A DNA stretch of 64,000 nt, taken from Phenylobacterium kunshanense. GTDB taxonomy: Bacteria; Pseudomonadota; Alphaproteobacteria; Caulobacterales; Caulobacteraceae. The stretch is from contig NZ_QFYS01000003.1 in assembly GCF_003254525.1 (NCBI RefSeq), positions 124,001 through 188,000 on the forward strand, read 5' to 3'. The position numbers were made by a program, and so were the translations under genes. Positions 52,337 to 61,702 of the stretch are shown here, piece by piece. Below the pieces are notes generated by a model. It was not told the origin of the DNA and made no database searches. It saw only the letters and a list, made by a program, of their open reading frames with translations. The stretch's first letter is position 1; each line of letters opens with the position of its first letter.

Positions 52337-53790
52337 CGGCCAGAAACCAGGGCCCGGATATCCTGGCTGAACTGCAGACGTGTCGGCTGGTCGCGGTACA
52401 TCATGTGGCCGCCGGGGTAGCACTTGAACCGCATGGAGGCCTTCAGCGGCGCGGGCAGGGTCCGGGCGATCTCCTCGTCGCCGGCGCAGTTGGCGAGGGA
52501 GTCGTAGAGGCCTGACGCGACGAGCACGCGCAGCTTCGGGTTCAGCGCGACGGCTTCCGCGGTCCCGGGCAGCGGCGGACCCAGGCGCGGCGGGCCAGCG
52601 CCGGTGCGGACGGCCTCGGCGATGGCGGCCTGGCGCTCCTCGGGCGTCACCTTGGCGGTGGCGTAGTCCCAGCGCGCGCCGACCGAGGCGGGCGGCTTGC
52701 CGTCGGGCAGGTAGGCGTCCTCCAGCGGTTCCAGGCCGACGTACGGCAGGTCCGTGGCGTAGCCGAGGTCGCGGCGCAGGTAGCGGAGGATGGCCTCGCG
52801 GGAGGACTCCCGAGGCTCGTCGGCGAGGCGCATGTCGAAGATGTTCAGCGTCTTGCCGGCCACCAGCTGCGTCCGAAACTGGCGGGGCGTGATCGCGAGG
52901 GTCCTGCGGTCGATCCGGTCGGCCGGGACACCGGTGAAGCGCGACAGGCCCGCAGCGACCTGATCTCGCTCGTCGGGGGTGAGTTGCTCAAGGCGGGCGA
53001 TCGCCGGAGCGTAGGTCTCTCGGATCCACTGGGCCGCAGCGCGCTCCACAGCAGCGGACGTCGCGCCGACGTCGGGCGCGAGTTTGCCGTGGTGGAAGGC
53101 CGTCGCGGCGAAGCCGACGATCTTCAGCGGGCCGACCGGGCCGTCGTCGCCCAGGCGGGAGAGGCCCGTGCCCCCTGAGACGAGCCCGAGACCATCGACA
53201 CGGACTCCGCGCTTCAGCAGCGCATGGCCGACGCCGGCCGCCCGGCCGGCGCCCCAGCTCTCGCCGATGAGGTAGAGGGGGCTCGCCTCGGCGCCGTGGG
53301 TCAGGCGCCACGCGCGGACGAACTCGGTGACCGAGGCCACGTCGCCGACCGTGCCGTAGAACTGTTCGCCGTATTCCGCCTTGGCCGGCCGGCTGAAGCC
53401 CGTGCCGATGGGATCGACGAAGACGAGGTCGGCGTCGGTGAGCCAGGTCTCGTGGTTGTCGACCAGCTTGCCGGATTCGGCGCGCTTCGGGCCGGCGACC
53501 TCGAAGTGCAGCGTCGCCGAATTGGCCCCCGGTCCGCCGTTCCACACGAAGGCCAGCGGCCGCGGCTTCGCGGAGGGGACACGGTAGGCGATGTAGCCCA
53601 TCCAGCCCCGGACCTCGCCGGTCTCGGCGTCGCGGATCGCGAGACGGCCGACCTCGGCGGTGTAGGCGAGCGGCCCGCCGTTCACCGTCATCCGGTGCTG
53701 GGAGACGACCGGGGTCTCGGCCGCGGGCAGGGCGACGGCGGGGGCTGCGGCCGCGAGCGCCAGGCTGGCGGCGAGGGCGAGGCGTCTCAT
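52333..53790 (-). CDS. exported S10-family serine carboxypeptidase-like protein (3)
   Basis: A 485-residue paralogue with a signal peptide (about 1-20). Seen: FVWNGGPGANSATLHFE, VDPIGTGFS, nucleophile in GESWGAGRAAG (Ser178), acid in SGLYDSLANC and histidine in YPGGHMMYRD. It is the most divergent of the four: NGGPGAN replaces NGGPGSS/ASS and GESWG replaces GESYG. This suggests a different side-chain preference at the scissile bond. The ATG overlaps the stop of the upstream S10 gene by four bases, so the two are coupled in one operon reading from 55283. Complete and intact. Confidence 0.92.
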   Translation of the reverse strand: MRRLALAASLALAAAAPAVALPAAETPVVSQHRMTVNGGPLAYTAEVGRLAIRDAETGEVRGWMGYIAYRVPSAKPRPLAFVWNGGPGANSATLHFEVAGPKRAESGKLVDNHETWLTDADLVFVDPIGTGFSRPAKAEYGEQFYGTVGDVASVTEFVRAWRLTHGAEASPLYLIGESWGAGRAAGVGHALLKRGVRVDGLGLVSGGTGLSRLGDDGPVGPLKIVGFAATAFHHGKLAPDVGATSAAVERAAAQWIRETYAPAIARLEQLTPDERDQVAAGLSRFTGVPADRIDRRTLAITPRQFRTQLVAGKTLNIFDMRLADEPRESSREAILRYLRRDLGYATDLPYVGLEPLEDAYLPDGKPPASVGARWDYATAKVTPEERQAAIAEAVRTGAGPPRLGPPLPGTAEAVALNPKLRVLVASGLYDSLANCAGDEEIARTLPAPLKASMRFKCYPGGHMMYRDQPTRLQFSQDIRALVSGR

Positions 53791-55283
53791 GCGGGCTGGC
53801 CGCCCTGGACCCAGGCGCGGATGTCGTCCGTGAAGGCTTTCAGGCTGGGTTCGTGGGTGTAGGCCATGTGGCCGCCCTCGTACTGACGCTGGATGACCCG
53901 GTCGCGCGGCCAGTCGCTCTTGGTGACCATGTAGCGGGCCGGACCGACGGTCGTGGTGAGGTCGTAGATGCCGGTGCCGATCATCAGCTGGAATTTTGGA
54001 TTGGCCTTGAAGGCGGCGGTGAGGCGGGCGGGGTAGTCGTAGTCGAGGAATGGGCCGCCGGGTCCGAGCGTGCCGTTCCAGGCCCAGCCGCCGGTCTCGG
54101 GAGCCAGGCTCCGATACTCCGACGCCGGCCAGGTCACGCCGAGGGTCTGGGCGTAGTGGGCCAGCATGGCCGGCTGGATCGGGGCGGTGACCTTGGCGAA
54201 GGGGTCGACGTGGCGCTGGCCCGGCCCGGGGGCGGGGCCGGCGTAGCGGGCGTCGTACATGCCGAGCACCTGCCCCTTGTCTTTCAAGAGCTCGCGCAGG
54301 AAGGCGATCTTGGTGATCTGCAGGTCGTTGGCGAGATAGTAGTCGGCCGAGATCCCCGTGTAGGCCTGGAGCTGGACCGCGATGCGGCGTCGGCCCGCCT
54401 CGGGCAGGTCGTAGCCGCGCAGCAGCGCCTGGACGTACTCGCCCATGCCCCAGGCGTAGACCTCATCGATGAAGGTGGCCATCGAACGGCCCTTGAGATC
54501 CGCGCGGCCGTGGTAGGCGGCGATGGCGGCCAGGGCGGGCAGGTTGGTTCCGTACGAGACCACGTTCTTCGCCCGCTGGCTGGTCTCGATCATGTTGACC
54601 GCCTGGCCGAAGAGGAAGACGCCGTCGAGCGGCAGGACCGGCGCGAGCTGCCCTGCCATCAGGGCCGCGCGCAGCGTGCCGTAGCTCTCGCCCAGCACGT
54701 ACTTCGGCGAGGCCTCACGGCCGTTGGCCTTGCACCAGGCGATCACGAAGTCGGACACCGACTGGGCGTCGCCCTCCACCGAGTAGAACAGCTCGCGGCG
54801 GCCGCCGGGCAGCACGCGGGAGTAGCCGGTCTCCGCCGGATCGATGAAGACGATGTCGGCGACGTCGAGGACGGTGGCTGTGTTGTCCGTGAGTTGTGGG
54901 CCGGGCGATGGCGCGGCTGGATCCTGCGCCACAACCAGCCGCCTTGGACCCAGCGCCATCATGTGCAGCGTGGCCGAGGAGGAGCTGGGACCGCCGTTGA
55001 AGGCGAAGAGCACGGGGCGCTTCGCCGGATCGCCGCCGCGGGCGACATAGGAGGTGGAGACGAACCGCGCGGTCGGACGACCGTCCGGGGTGGCGATGAG
55101 CGTCTCGCCGACGGTGGCGACGTAGTCGACCTTGCGGCCGTTGAAGACGCCCTTGTGGCGGGTGACGAAGGGGCCGCCGGACGTCGCGACGGGACCCTGG
55201 GCGGCGGCGTCCTGGGCGCGGGTGGCGCCGGCCATGGCGAACGCGCCGGCGGCCAACAGCGCTCTCTTGGTGACCTGCGGCAT
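53787..55283 (-). CDS. exported S10-family serine carboxypeptidase-like protein (4)
   Basis: A 498-residue paralogue with signal peptide (about 1-24, TKRALLAAGAFAMAGATRAQ). Seen: FAFNGGPSSSSATLHMM, IDPAETGYS, GESYGTLRAA with Ser200, acid in GTGIYDLTTT, histidine in YEGGHMAYTH. NGGPSSSS replaces the usual NGGPG: the oxyanion glycine is serine, unlike the other three. The start at 55283 is chosen over 55289 because GAGGGG then has proper spacing. First gene of the two-S10 operon. A motif copy identical over 21 bases to that of S10 (1) is 46 bases upstream. Divergent from the amidohydrolase gene, which has its own copy. Confidence 0.92.
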   Translation of the reverse strand: MPQVTKRALLAAGAFAMAGATRAQDAAAQGPVATSGGPFVTRHKGVFNGRKVDYVATVGETLIATPDGRPTARFVSTSYVARGGDPAKRPVLFAFNGGPSSSSATLHMMALGPRRLVVAQDPAAPSPGPQLTDNTATVLDVADIVFIDPAETGYSRVLPGGRRELFYSVEGDAQSVSDFVIAWCKANGREASPKYVLGESYGTLRAALMAGQLAPVLPLDGVFLFGQAVNMIETSQRAKNVVSYGTNLPALAAIAAYHGRADLKGRSMATFIDEVYAWGMGEYVQALLRGYDLPEAGRRRIAVQLQAYTGISADYYLANDLQITKIAFLRELLKDKGQVLGMYDARYAGPAPGPGQRHVDPFAKVTAPIQPAMLAHYAQTLGVTWPASEYRSLAPETGGWAWNGTLGPGGPFLDYDYPARLTAAFKANPKFQLMIGTGIYDLTTTVGPARYMVTKSDWPRDRVIQRQYEGGHMAYTHEPSLKAFTDDIRAWVQGGQPA

Positions 55284-55329
55284 GGACATCCCCCTCGCGA
55301 GCTTCCCGGGGACGCTAACCCAGCGCCGA

Positions 55330-55350
55330 CGGATTTTCCTTTCGTTGTGC
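55330..55350 (-). promoter_or_regulatory. copy 4 of the peptide-cluster motif, identical to copy 1
   Basis: On the minus strand this reads GCAC followed by AACGAAAGGAAAATCCG, 21 of 21 identical to 41397-41417. Outside this stretch the two regions differ, so the identity is not a recent duplication of the whole promoter. End is 46 bases before the S10 (4) ATG. Confidence 0.65.
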
Positions 55351-55440
55351 CGCTGGCGCGCCGGAGCGTCGGCATAGGCTATGCCGTCCGGGCGCCGCGC
55401 CTGCATTGAAGTCGTCGCGCCGCGGGGGCGCCTGACGCAG

Positions 55441-55458
55441 TTCGAATAGAAAAACCCG
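55441..55458 (+). promoter_or_regulatory. copy 5 of the peptide-cluster motif (TTCGAATAGAAAAACCCG)
   Basis: The weakest copy: 13 of 17 positions match copy 3 when aligned without gaps, and it begins TTCGAA like copy 2. Its end is about 42 bases before the amidohydrolase ATG, the spacing shared by the better copies. Confidence 0.45.
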
Positions 55459-55500
55459 GTCTGCGGGGTACGATGATGCCGAGCCGGTTTGGGGGTCTCG

Positions 55501-57528
55501 ATGCGATTTCGTGCTGGTCTGCTCGCGGGCGCCGTGACGGCGCTGCTGCTCTCGTCGCCGGCCCAGGCCGAGATCCAGAAGTTCACTGTCATCGCCAACG
55601 GCGAGAAGGTCGGCCACCTGACCGCCGACGTGCAGGCCCGGTCGGCGAGCGTCGACTACGCGGTCTCGAACAACGGCCGCGGACCGAAGGCGAAGGAACA
55701 GGTGGTGTTCGACGGCGCCGGCATGCCGGTGACGTGGACCATCGAGGGCTCGTCGCTGTTCGGCAGCCCGGTGTCGGAACGCTTCGCCTGGACGCCAGGG
55801 ACGGCCGAATGGACCAGCCAGGCCGACAAGGGCGCGATCCCGGCCGCCAAGCCGCTGCTCTACGTCGGCAATGACGTCAGCCCATGGATGCTGAACGTCT
55901 ACGTGAAGCAGCTCCTGAAGGCGCCCAACCGGACCCTGCCGGTGGCGCCGGCCGGCAGCCTGCGCCTGACCGAGGTGAGGAAGATCACCCTGGGCGAGGG
56001 CAAGGCGGCGGTCCCGCTCACGGTCTACGAGATCTCGGGCATCGACCTCGCGCCCGACTATGTGCTGGTGGACGCCAAGGGCGAGATGTTCGCCACCGGC
56101 GGCGGCGGGGTGATCCGCGAGGGCTACGAGGCGCACTATCCGCGCCTGCAGGAACTGGCCCGCGAGATCGCGGTGGCCCGGGCCGAGGCGGCGCAGAAGA
56201 AACTGGCGCACAGGTTCGACGGGCCGATCCGCATTCGCAACGTCAGAATCTACGACCCCCACACGATGACCGTCGGCGCCCCGTCGTCGGTGGTCGTGTT
56301 CCGTGATCGCATCACGCTGGTCGAGCCGGAGGGCGGCGCCGGCGCTCCACAGCCAGGTGACACCGTGATCGACGGGCAGGGCGGGACGCTGGTCCCCGGC
56401 CTGCACGACATGCACTCGCACACCAGCTTCTCGTCGAACCTCTTCAACCTGGCGGCCGGGGTCACGGCGACGCGGGACCAGGGCAACGACAATGAAGAGC
56501 TGCTGCACATGCTGACCGAGCTGCAGGCCGGCCGGCTGGCGGGGCCCCGCATCGTGCGGAACGGGTTCCTCGAGGGGCGCAGCCCGTACTCGGCCCGCCA
56601 CGGCTTCATCGCCGACAGCCTGGATGAGGCTTTGAAGGACGTGCGCTGGTACGCCGAGCACGGCTACTGGCAGGTCAAGCTCTACAACTCCTTCAACCCG
56701 GACTGGATCGCGCCGGTGGCGGCCGAGGCCAAGCGGCTGGGCATGGGCGTCACGGGTCACGTCCCGGCGTTCAGCTCGCCGGACAAGGTGATCATGGCCG
56801 GCTACGACGACATCGCGCACATCAACCAGCTCATGCTGGGCTGGATCCTGGACCCGAAGGAGGACACCCGCACGCCGCTGCGCCTGACCGGCATGGCGCG
56901 GGGCAAGGACCTGGACCTGAGGTCCGAGCGCGTGCAGGCCACCGTGCGCCTGATGAAGGAGCGCAAGGTCGCCCTGGACACGACGGCGATGATCCTGGAG
57001 CGCCTGATGCTGTCGCGCTCTGGCCAGGTGCAGGCGGGCGACGCGCCGTATCTCGACCACGTGCCGATCGGCTACCAGCGCTACCGCAAGCGCAACTTCG
57101 TCACCATCAACAGCCCGCAGGACGACGCCGACTATCAGGCCGGCTTCCGGAAGGTGCTCGAGGTGCTGAAGATGCTGGACGACGCCGGCGTCCAGCTGCT
57201 GCCCGGCACGGACGACGGCACGGGATTCTCCAACCTGCGCGAGCTGGAGGTCTACGTCATGGCCGGCATCTCCCCGGGCAAGGCGCTGCGGCTGTCGACG
57301 CTGGACGCCGAGCGGTACTTCGGGCGCGACCGCGAGCTGGGCTCGATCGAGCGCGGCAAGCTGGCGGACTTCTTCCTGGTCGAGGGCGACCCGACCGCCG
57401 ACATCAGAGCCGTGCGCCGCAACCGGATGACCATGGTGGGCGGGGTCGCGTACTACCCGGCCGAGATCTACGAGCACCTGGCGATCAAGCCGTTCGCGGC
57501 GAAGCCGCCGGTGACGGTGGCGAAGTGA
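55501..57528 (+). CDS. exported amidohydrolase with long N-terminal extension
   Basis: A 675-residue metal-dependent amidohydrolase. Signal peptide ends PAQAE (about 24). Residues about 25-235 form an extension not part of the hydrolase barrel. The barrel then shows HDMHSHTSF (His305, His307), a candidate bridging lysine in WQVKLYNSF, TGHVPAF, AHINQ and PGTDDGTGF (catalytic Asp), ending with the GSIERGKLADFFLVEGDPT block. The barrel is closest in layout to COG1228 enzymes, which include exported prolidases that split Xaa-Pro dipeptides; that activity is a guess. The ATG at 55501 has a G-rich ribosome site. The APC permease follows 40 bases later, suggesting product uptake. Confidence 0.9.
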   Translation: MRFRAGLLAGAVTALLLSSPAQAEIQKFTVIANGEKVGHLTADVQARSASVDYAVSNNGRGPKAKEQVVFDGAGMPVTWTIEGSSLFGSPVSERFAWTPGTAEWTSQADKGAIPAAKPLLYVGNDVSPWMLNVYVKQLLKAPNRTLPVAPAGSLRLTEVRKITLGEGKAAVPLTVYEISGIDLAPDYVLVDAKGEMFATGGGGVIREGYEAHYPRLQELAREIAVARAEAAQKKLAHRFDGPIRIRNVRIYDPHTMTVGAPSSVVVFRDRITLVEPEGGAGAPQPGDTVIDGQGGTLVPGLHDMHSHTSFSSNLFNLAAGVTATRDQGNDNEELLHMLTELQAGRLAGPRIVRNGFLEGRSPYSARHGFIADSLDEALKDVRWYAEHGYWQVKLYNSFNPDWIAPVAAEAKRLGMGVTGHVPAFSSPDKVIMAGYDDIAHINQLMLGWILDPKEDTRTPLRLTGMARGKDLDLRSERVQATVRLMKERKVALDTTAMILERLMLSRSGQVQAGDAPYLDHVPIGYQRYRKRNFVTINSPQDDADYQAGFRKVLEVLKMLDDAGVQLLPGTDDGTGFSNLRELEVYVMAGISPGKALRLSTLDAERYFGRDRELGSIERGKLADFFLVEGDPTADIRAVRRNRMTMVGGVAYYPAEIYEHLAIKPFAAKPPVTVAK

Positions 57529-57568
57529 GGACGACTCTGGCGGGATCATTTGGGTTCAGGGAGACCGC

Positions 57569-58867
57569 ATGACCGACCAGCTCCGCCACGGCGTCCGCCT
57601 CATCGACCTGGTCATGCTGGGCGCCGGCACCGCCATCGGCGCGGCGATCTTTTCGGTGCTCGGGCCGGCGGCGGAGGTCGGCGGCGCCGGCATCCTGATC
57701 GCCGTGGGCGTCGCGGCCCTGCCGATGGTGCTCTTCGGCCTAGTCTACGCCTTCATGGCCTCGGCCATCCCGAAAACGGCGGCCTCGTACGAGTGGCAGC
57801 GGCAGTTTACCCACCCCGTCATCGCGTTCGGGATCGTCTGGCTGCGGGTGCTGTCCAACGCCGTGGTGATGGTGATCCTGGCGCAGGTGCTGGTGAACTA
57901 CCTCTCCATGGTGCTGCCTCTACCGGCAAAGCCGGTGATGCTGGCCTTCTTCGCCGCCGTCTTCGCGCTGAACTTCCTGGGCGTGGCGATCGCGGCGCGG
58001 GCGCAGACGGTGCTGATGCTGGGCTTGCTGGCGGTGTTCATGGTTCTGGTGATCGCGGGCGCGCCGAGCCTGAAGCCGCAGTTGTTCGTCGAGGCGGCCA
58101 CCGGCGGCTGGCTGCCGATCGTGGCGGCGCTGCCGCTGATGATCCAGCTCTTCCTCGGCATCGAGACGGCGACCGAGGTCGGCGAGGAGGTGGACAATCC
58201 GAAGACCACGGTGCCGCTGGGCCTCGCGCTCGGCCTGCTGCTGACGGTGGTGGTCTACCTGGCGATCTCGTTCACCGCGCTCAGCCTCGTCGGGCCCGAG
58301 GCGCTCGCGGCCAGCCAGGCGCCGCTGCTGGACGCGGCCAAGGTGGCGCTGGGGCCGGTGGCGACGCCGCTGATCGTGGTGGCCGCGGTCCTGGCCCTGA
58401 CCAAGTCGATGAACGCGGTGTTCCTCGTCTTCTCCCGGTTCCTGTTCGCCATGGGCCGCTCGGGTGTGCTGCCCGCCGCGCTGGGCAAGGTGCATCCGAA
58501 GTTCGGCACGCCGCACGTGGCCACGATCGTGGCCTTTGGGGCCTGCGTGGCGGGCCTGCTGTTGCCGTCCAGCCTGTTGTTCCTGCTGATCGCTGTGAAC
58601 ATCCCGACGATGATGAAGTACCTCGGGTCTTGCCTGGCGGCCTGGAGCGTCGCGGCCCACCACCCCGATATCCACGCCCAGGCGCGGCTGCCGTTCAGCC
58701 GGGGGCTGGTGAAGGCGCTGTCGGCGCTCGGGATGGTGGCGGCGGTCGTGATCGCGCTCTTGGGCCTCGCCTCGGACTGGCGGCCGTACGTGCTGCTGGC
58801 GGTCTGGCTCGTGGGCGGGCTGGCCTACTATGCAGTGCGGACGCGGCGGGCGCCCGCGTCAGCCTAG
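57569..58867 (+). CDS. APC-family amino acid permease
   Basis: A 432-residue inner-membrane protein with about twelve hydrophobic segments. Seen: the first-helix motif VMLGAGTAIGAAIFSVLGPA with the GxG substrate break, the helix-6-like region FLGIETATEVGEEVDNP typical of APC transporters, and a cytoplasmic FSRFLFAMGRSGVLP block. Start ATG with GGGAG six bases upstream; it is probably cotranscribed with the amidohydrolase. It would bring amino acids or small peptides released in the periplasm into the cell. Its last nine bases overlap the end of the opposing LysR gene. Substrate range unknown. Confidence 0.92.
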   Translation: MTDQLRHGVRLIDLVMLGAGTAIGAAIFSVLGPAAEVGGAGILIAVGVAALPMVLFGLVYAFMASAIPKTAASYEWQRQFTHPVIAFGIVWLRVLSNAVVMVILAQVLVNYLSMVLPLPAKPVMLAFFAAVFALNFLGVAIAARAQTVLMLGLLAVFMVLVIAGAPSLKPQLFVEAATGGWLPIVAALPLMIQLFLGIETATEVGEEVDNPKTTVPLGLALGLLLTVVVYLAISFTALSLVGPEALAASQAPLLDAAKVALGPVATPLIVVAAVLALTKSMNAVFLVFSRFLFAMGRSGVLPAALGKVHPKFGTPHVATIVAFGACVAGLLLPSSLLFLLIAVNIPTMMKYLGSCLAAWSVAAHHPDIHAQARLPFSRGLVKALSALGMVAAVVIALLGLASDWRPYVLLAVWLVGGLAYYAVRTRRAPASA

Positions 58868-59755
58868 CAGCCGCAGGAGCCCCTTGAGGGTCGGCGTCTC
58901 GTCGTCGCGCCGCCAGGCGAGGCCCGTCTCCAGCGTCGGCGGATCGCGGATCTCGGCATAGGCGACGCCAGCGCGCGCGAGGTTGCGGAGCGAGGCGGGG
59001 ACGAGCGCAAGGCCGAGACCGGCCGAGACGAGGCTGATGATCGTCTGCATCTGGATCGCCTCCTGGACGATCCGCGCGGGGCGTCCCTGGGCAGCGAAGT
59101 AGCCGGTGACAAGGTCGTGGAACGCCGGCGCGACGGCGCGCGGGAACAGGATCAGCGGTCCGCCCGCGATGGCCTCTGGCGCAATGACGCCGCCCGCCAC
59201 CGACAGCCGTCCGTCCTCAATCCACGCGGCCGGGACCGCCGCGACCAGCGGCTCGGAGACCAGGCGGCGGTAGGCGAGGCTCGACGGCAGGGCCCGGTCG
59301 TGTGGTGGGATGATGATCCCGGCATGCCGCTCGCCCGCGACCAGGGCCGGAACCTGGACGTCGCTGGTCGCCTCGACCAGGCGGATCTCCACCTCCGGAA
59401 ACGCCTCGGCGTAGCGGCGGACGAGGTCGGGCAGGATGCTGTAGTCGGCGGTGCTGACGAAGGAGAGCGAGAGGTGTCCGCTGAGGCCGTCGCGCAGCCG
59501 CCGGGCGCTCTCGGGCAGGGCGTCCAGCGCCGCCAGCGCCGCGCGGACCTCGGGCAGCCACTGCTCGCCGAAAGGGGTCAGGCGGACGCTGCGCCGGGTG
59601 CGGACGAAAAGCGGGGCGCCCAGCGTGCGCTCCAGCGCCATTATCGACTGGCTCAGCGGCGGCTGGGTGATGTGCAGGTGCTCGGCCGCGCGGCCGAAGT
59701 GTAGCGTGTCGGCGACCGCCGCGAAGTGCCGGAGCTGTCGGGTGTCGATAGTCAT
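58859..59755 (-). CDS. LysR-family transcriptional regulator
   Basis: A 298-residue LysR protein. The N-terminal HTH (about 4-62; [20 protein letters not shown], then [16 protein letters not shown]) and the periplasmic-binding-fold effector domain (about 90-295) are complete. It is divergent from ilvD across 93 bases that contain AT-rich, LysR-like dyads, so it probably controls ilvD and itself, perhaps in response to a branched-chain amino-acid intermediate. It could also influence the permease, with which it overlaps tail to tail. Start ATG fits the normal LysR N-terminus ([10 protein letters not shown]). Confidence 0.95.
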   Translation of the reverse strand: MTIDTRQLRHFAAVADTLHFGRAAEHLHITQPPLSQSIMALERTLGAPLFVRTRRSVRLTPFGEQWLPEVRAALAALDALPESARRLRDGLSGHLSLSFVSTADYSILPDLVRRYAEAFPEVEIRLVEATSDVQVPALVAGERHAGIIIPPHDRALPSSLAYRRLVSEPLVAAVPAAWIEDGRLSVAGGVIAPEAIAGGPLILFPRAVAPAFHDLVTGYFAAQGRPARIVQEAIQMQTIISLVSAGLGLALVPASLRNLARAGVAYAEIRDPPTLETGLAWRRDDETPTLKGLLRLLG

Positions 59756-59779
59756 TCGCCAAGCGACCTTATAGCCGCA

Positions 59780-59793
59780 GAATTATATATTTC
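59780..59793. promoter_or_regulatory. AT-rich dyad GAATTATATATTTC between lysR and ilvD
   Basis: A 14-base dyad with one mismatched pair in the 93-base divergent gap; it stands out in GC-rich DNA and also contains a TATATT -10-like string. Candidate LysR operator/promoter. Confidence 0.45.
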
Positions 59794-59848
59794 ACAAAGC
59801 CTCCAGGGTGGCGCATCCGTCGGCCGCTATCCAGCCGGAGCCCTGTCC

Positions 59849-61702
59849 ATGCCTCCCTATCGCTCGCGTACCTCCACCCACGGCCGCAACATGGCCGGCG
59901 CCCGGGGCCTGTGGCGCGCGACCGGCATGAAGGATTCCGACTTCGGCAAGCCGATCATCGCCGTCGCCAACAGCTTCACCCAGTTCGTGCCGGGCCACGT
60001 GCACCTGAAGGACCTGGGACAGCTGGTCGCGCGCGAGATCGAGGCGGCCGGCGGCGTCGCCAAGGAGTTCAACACCATCGCGGTGGATGACGGCATCGCC
60101 ATGGGCCACGGCGGGATGCTCTATTCGCTGCCCAGCCGCGAGCTGATCGCCGACAGCGTCGAATACATGGTCAACGCGCACTGCGCCGACGCGATGGTGT
60201 GCATCTCGAACTGCGACAAGATCACGCCCGGGATGCTGATGGCGGCCATGCGGCTGAACATCCCGGTGGTGTTCGTTTCCGGCGGGCCGATGGAGGCCGG
60301 CAAGGTGGTGGTGAAGGGCCAGAAGCGGGCCCTGGACCTGGTCGACGCCATGGTCGTGGCCGCCGACGACAACTACAGCGACGCCGAGGTCGAGGCGATC
60401 GAGCGCTCGGCCTGCCCGACCTGCGGCTCGTGCTCGGGCATGTTCACCGCCAACTCCATGAACTGCCTGACCGAGGCGCTGGGCCTGTCGCTGCCGGGCA
60501 ACGGCTCGGTGCTGGCGACTCACGCTGACCGCGAGGCCCTTTTCAAGGAGGCTGGCCGCCTGATCGTCGACCTGACGCAGCGCTGGTACGAGCAGGAGGA
60601 CGCGACGGCCCTGCCGCGCGGGATCGCGACCCGCGCCGCGTTCGAGAACGCCATGAGCCTGGACATCGCCATGGGCGGCTCGACCAACACCGTCCTGCAC
60701 CTGCTGGCCGCGGCCCAGGAAGGCGGGGTCGACTTCGGCATGGCGGACATCGACCGCCTGTCCCGGCGCGTGCCCTGCCTGTGCAAGGTGGCCCCGGCGA
60801 AGAGCGACGTGCACATGGAGGATGTCCACCGCGCGGGCGGGGTCATGGCCATCCTGGGCGAGCTGGAGCGTGGCGGACTGCTGGACGCCAGCCAGCCGAC
60901 CGTTCACGCCGCCACCCTGGGCGAGGCGCTGGCGCGATGGGACATCGGCCGCACCAACAGCCAGATCGCTCACGAGCTGTTCCGGGCCGCGCCCGGCGGC
61001 AAGCCCACGCAGGTCGCCTTCAGCCAGGCCGAGCGGTGGGAAGAGCTGGACCTCGATCGGGAGTCCGGGGTCATCCGCTCGGTCGAGCACCCGTTCTCGA
61101 AGGACGGCGGCCTGGCCGTGCTGTTCGGCAACCTTGCGCCCGAAGGGTGCATCGTGAAGACGGCCGGGGTCGACGAGTCGATCCTGACCTTCACCGGTAC
61201 GGCCCGGGTCTATGAGAGCCAGGATGCGGCGGTCAGCGGGATCCTGGGCGGGCAGGTCAAGGCCGGCGAGGTCGTGGTCATCCGCTACGAGGGGCCAAAG
61301 GGCGGCCCAGGGATGCAGGAGATGCTGTATCCGACGACCTATCTGAAATCGAAGGGCCTGGGCGCGGCCTGCGCCCTGGTGACGGACGGCCGCTTCTCGG
61401 GCGGCACCTCGGGTCTCTCCATCGGCCACGTCTCGCCGGAAGCGGGCGAGGGCGGCCTGATAGCCCTGGTCGAGACCGGCGACCCGATCGTCATCGACAT
61501 CCCGAACCGCAGCATCCGGCTGGACCTGCCCGAGGCCGAGATCGCCGCGCGGCGCGAGGCCATGCTGGCCCGCGGCGCCGACGCCTGGAAGCCGCTGGGC
61601 CGCCAGCGGGAGGTCTCGCCGGCGCTGCGCGCCTACGCGGCCATGACCACCAACGCCGCGCGCGGCGCCGTGCGCGACGTCAGCCAGGTGGAGCGGAAGT
61701 AG
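59849..61702 (+). CDS. ilvD: dihydroxy-acid dehydratase
   Basis: A 617-residue DHAD that makes the 2-keto acids for valine, leucine and isoleucine. Seen: [52 protein letters not shown] and [19 protein letters not shown] (iron-sulfur ligands), [12 protein letters not shown], and [14 protein letters not shown] near the end. Sequence and length match the E. coli-type IlvD with [10 protein letters not shown], the group with the oxygen-sensitive cluster. The ATG at 59849 has GGAG eight bases upstream; the open frame before it is not conserved. Apparently a single gene controlled by the divergent LysR regulator. Confidence 0.97.
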   Translation: MPPYRSRTSTHGRNMAGARGLWRATGMKDSDFGKPIIAVANSFTQFVPGHVHLKDLGQLVAREIEAAGGVAKEFNTIAVDDGIAMGHGGMLYSLPSRELIADSVEYMVNAHCADAMVCISNCDKITPGMLMAAMRLNIPVVFVSGGPMEAGKVVVKGQKRALDLVDAMVVAADDNYSDAEVEAIERSACPTCGSCSGMFTANSMNCLTEALGLSLPGNGSVLATHADREALFKEAGRLIVDLTQRWYEQEDATALPRGIATRAAFENAMSLDIAMGGSTNTVLHLLAAAQEGGVDFGMADIDRLSRRVPCLCKVAPAKSDVHMEDVHRAGGVMAILGELERGGLLDASQPTVHAATLGEALARWDIGRTNSQIAHELFRAAPGGKPTQVAFSQAERWEELDLDRESGVIRSVEHPFSKDGGLAVLFGNLAPEGCIVKTAGVDESILTFTGTARVYESQDAAVSGILGGQVKAGEVVVIRYEGPKGGPGMQEMLYPTTYLKSKGLGAACALVTDGRFSGGTSGLSIGHVSPEAGEGGLIALVETGDPIVIDIPNRSIRLDLPEAEIAARREAMLARGADAWKPLGRQREVSPALRAYAAMTTNAARGAVRDVSQVERK

